A stretch of DNA of 25,372 bases from the NCBI GenBank assembly GCA_009936675.1, contig JAACDY010000002.1, positions 1 to 25,372 on the forward strand. Direction: 5' to 3'. The stretch's first letter is position 1, and each line of letters opens with the position of its first letter. The DNA comes from Bacteroidota bacterium. Lineage in GTDB: Bacteria > Bacteroidota > Bacteroidia > Flavobacteriales > Flavobacteriaceae. Below, piece by piece: positions 23,541-25,372 of the stretch. A program made the translations under genes and the position numbers. A model generated the notes under the pieces. That model did no database searches. It worked only from the letters and a program-made list of their open reading frames with translations, and had not been told where the DNA came from.

Positions 23541-23981
23541 CTATCTCAGCCAGCTATCCCAGGGGATTCTGCTCAATAGCAACAATAATCCCAATCCGTA
23601 GAACAAAGCAATCCGTAGAAATTTTTTCCCGGGGTCGCTTTGGCGTTTGTGAAGAGACCAACCCATCGTAATTAGAACAATGGCCAGTATGTTGGCAAAG
23701 GGATGCTCTACCAAATACAATCGAACCTGAGCGTTATTCATTACGCCTCCAACACCCAAGTCAGACCACTGGCCAAACCAAGGGGAAACGAAATATAAAA
23801 TCAATCCGATCAAGAGTTGAATGTGTGAAAAGATCAAACCAAATAATGACAATCTCAGGTCTTTAGACTCAAAATCTTTTCCTTTAATTTTTCCTGCAAT
23901 GGCATTAAAGATACCGAGAATTAAAATCAGTAAAACCAAATAGGCCCAATAGGAGTGAATGTTTTTTAACAGCGAATACAT
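23541..23981 (-). CDS. Unassigned four-helix membrane protein
   Basis: A 146-residue protein with four predicted membrane helices (about 12-30, 44-65, 94-109 and 125-140). Histidines occur at the ends or within helices (N-I-H-S-Y-W-A-Y near the start, F-S-H-I-Q-L-L-I-G-L in helix 2, V-E-H-P-F-A near helix 3, S-L-H-K-R after it), as in small cytochrome b-like proteins. That is only a resemblance. I believe similar proteins occur next to gpsA in other flavobacteria but cannot name a function. It is 67 bases after the CYTH gene and 15 before gpsA, so these are likely transcribed together. Confidence 0.8.
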   Translation of the reverse strand: MYSLLKNIHSYWAYLVLLILILGIFNAIAGKIKGKDFESKDLRLSLFGLIFSHIQLLIGLILYFVSPWFGQWSDLGVGGVMNNAQVRLYLVEHPFANILAIVLITMGWSLHKRQSDPGKKFLRIALFYGLGLLLLLSRIPWDSWLR

Positions 23982-24048
23982 GCTTCAAATTTTTCTGAAA
24001 TATACGATATTCTTGTAATCATTTGTTGTTCCAACTTCAAGAATGAGA

Positions 24049-24495
24049 TTACATCATGGCATTGTAATAGGAGGGATCTCCTGTAACTTCTTGTCCCAGC
24101 CAGTCGGGATGTGGAAACAAAGTGTCTTCGGATGGCAGCTCAATTTCGGCTAAGATTAAATTTTTGTTATGGGTCAAAAATTCATCCACTTCAAAAGTGA
24201 AGTTTTCAAAGGGTACGATGTGTCTTATTTTTTCTATAGGGACATCCAAAGCAAGTACCAATAATTGTTTGGCATCTTCCAATGGAATGGATTTTTCCCA
24301 TTCTAACCGGCTGCTTCCGCTGGGATTACTTTTACCCTTGACAGTCAGCCATCCTTCTTTATCGATGATTCTAACCCTAACGGTTCGTTCAGGATCCTTA
24401 CAAAGATAGCCCTGAATGATGTGATGACTCAGGAGCGTTTGGTCTTTGAACGCATCATTTTTGACCAAAAATTTTCTTTCAATTTCAAGTTTCAT
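24049..24495 (-). CDS. CYTH domain protein (triphosphate tunnel metalloenzyme)
   Basis: A 148-residue protein opening M-K-L-E-I-E-R-K-F-L-V, which is the E-x-E-R-K signature of the CYTH superfamily. Further tunnel residues are R-V-R-I (about 40-43), the T-V-K-G strand, E-W-E-K, F-T-F-E-V-D-E-F, and L-I-L-A-E-I-E-L-P. The short single-domain form matches bacterial triphosphatases such as the inorganic-triphosphatase/NeuTTM type rather than class IV adenylate cyclases, but the substrate is not determined by sequence alone. The gap to the pyruvate kinase gene upstream is 187 bases, so it likely has its own promoter, which I could not place. Confidence 0.88.
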   Translation of the reverse strand: MKLEIERKFLVKNDAFKDQTLLSHHIIQGYLCKDPERTVRVRIIDKEGWLTVKGKSNPSGSSRLEWEKSIPLEDAKQLLVLALDVPIEKIRHIVPFENFTFEVDEFLTHNKNLILAEIELPSEDTLFPHPDWLGQEVTGDPSYYNAMM

Positions 24496-24682
24496 TTACA
24501 GAAAAATAACTTAGCGATCAGGAATTGTAATTACTTGACCTGGGAGTCCATTCTGCTGGGGTCTGACTCAATAAGACTTGAGGAGCAAAGAAAAACAATG
24601 CAAGAAGGAAACAGTTACTAATACTTGCTAAAGTTTCTAGAATTAATTGATTCCATACTTAGATTATGATGTCAACCTCAAA
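24496..24682. other. Gap between pyruvate kinase and CYTH genes
   Basis: A 187-base AT-rich gap. It contains a short inverted repeat CTCAA-N6-TTGAG (24568-24583), which is too weak for a terminator because no T run follows on either strand. No RNA gene or protein-like frame seen. Confidence 0.4.
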
Positions 24683-25372
24683 TCATATGGAGGAGACCCT
24701 CAAAGTATTTACCATTCCCTTTTTTGTGATGGGCATTGCTGTAAGGTTAATCAACAAATCTCCCTTGTTTACGTAGCCCGATTTATTTGCAATTTCGTTG
24801 ATTTCTTCAACCGTTTTATCTGTGCTTTCAAAACTGTTGTAATAAAAAGCTTTTACGCCCCAAATCAGGTTGAGTTGGGTGAGAATTCTTTTGTTGGGTG
24901 TAAAAACCAAGATATGGGAATTAGGTCGCCAAGCGGATACTTGAAAGGCAGTATAGCCACTATTGGGGAGGGTGCATATGGCCTTTGCCTTAACGTCGTT
25001 GGCAATGTGTACGGCGTGATAACAAATGGATTTGGTAATAAACCTGACCGTTCTGATGTTTGGTGGTTTTTGTGGGACTGTGATCAGTTCGGAGTCTTCC
25101 ACACTGCGGATGATAGAACTCATGGTTTGGATGACTTGAACGGGATATTCTCCAACAGATGTTTCTCCGGAGAGCATCACGGCATCTGCTCCGTCCATGA
25201 CCGAATTGGCAACATCGTTTACCTCTGCCCGTGTTGCGGTGAGGCTGTCAATCATACTTTCCATCATCTGTGTTGCAATGATGACGGGAATTCTCGCTTT
25301 TTTGGCGCGTTTCACCAGTTCTTTTTGAACCAATGGAACCTCAGCCGGAGGTATTTCAACACCCAAGTCACC
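24683..25372 (-). CDS. pyk: Pyruvate kinase, C-terminal part (5' end beyond window)
   Basis: The frame is open from the right edge to its stop at 24683 and covers about 229 residues, the last half of the enzyme. It begins in the active-site segment G-D-L-G-V-E-I-P and continues through I-A-T-Q-M-M-E-S-M, T-R-A-E-V-N-D-V-A-N, D-G-A-D-A-V-M-L-S-G-E-T and G-x-Y-P, all diagnostic of pyruvate kinase. The C-terminal domain with G-Y-T-A follows, ending in a T-L-R-V strand. It transfers phosphate from phosphoenolpyruvate to ADP in glycolysis. The N-terminal domain is outside this window. Confidence 0.96.
   Translation of the reverse strand, partial: GDLGVEIPPAEVPLVQKELVKRAKKARIPVIIATQMMESMIDSLTATRAEVNDVANSVMDGADAVMLSGETSVGEYPVQVIQTMSSIIRSVEDSELITVPQKPPNIRTVRFITKSICYHAVHIANDVKAKAICTLPNSGYTAFQVSAWRPNSHILVFTPNKRILTQLNLIWGVKAFYYNSFESTDKTVEEINEIANKSGYVNKGDLLINLTAMPITKKGMVNTLRVSSI

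Overview
The window looks like chromosomal DNA from a marine-type member of the Bacteroidota, most likely family Flavobacteriaceae. The evidence is a moderate-to-low GC content, a complete Bacteroides-aerotolerance (Bat) gene cluster, lipoproteins with short Lys-rich exits after the lipobox, lack of strong Shine-Dalgarno sequences, and several copies of the Bacteroidota promoter motif (TTG, about 20 bases, TAnnTTTG). Genes are densely packed with many start/stop overlaps. I see no tRNA, rRNA, CRISPR array, insertion sequence or prophage.

Region 1 (1-5782) is a sugar-oxidation locus. A leftward operon encodes a Gfo/Idh/MocA oxidoreductase, a TIM-barrel sugar isomerase/epimerase and a DUF1080 (3-keto-disaccharide hydrolase family) lipoprotein that runs off the left edge. 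Divergent from it are a GMC flavoprotein dehydrogenase with a Cys-rich (possible Fe-S) motif and a Tat-type 'gluconate 2-dehydrogenase subunit 3' partner. A lipoprotein cytochrome c meets them tail to tail. Together these suggest envelope oxidation of a glycoside to a 3-keto-glycoside, cleavage by the DUF1080 protein, and cytoplasmic processing of the keto-sugar. This is inference from family membership and gene order.

Region 2 (5859-10505) holds ordinary metabolic genes: an EamA-type exporter and an ArsC/Spx-like protein going left, then a cystathionine gamma-synthase-type PLP enzyme, an LpxH-type UDP-2,3-diacylglucosamine hydrolase and the HflX GTPase going right. A GC-rich 80-base island lies in the gap before the PLP enzyme.

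Region 3 (10506-11566) is the least orderly part: a 5' fragment of an ECF-type sigma factor abuts, tail to tail, a small possibly shortened lipoprotein gene. It looks like a decayed or rearranged junction. It is followed by an AT-rich promoter region with a perfect 14-base palindrome.

Region 4 (11567-20518) is a nine-kilobase Bat operon: MoxR ATPase, DUF58 protein, a two-membrane-segment BatD-like protein with an extra C-terminal domain, VWA proteins BatA and BatB, TPR protein BatC with a long acidic tail, BatD, and the TPR-SH3 protein BatE. It probably works as one envelope-associated MoxR/VWA complex.

Region 5 (20511-25372) contains housekeeping genes: CvpA-like membrane protein, a small conserved protein, pheS, gpsA, an unassigned four-helix membrane protein, a CYTH-domain protein and the C-terminal part of pyruvate kinase, which is cut by the right edge.
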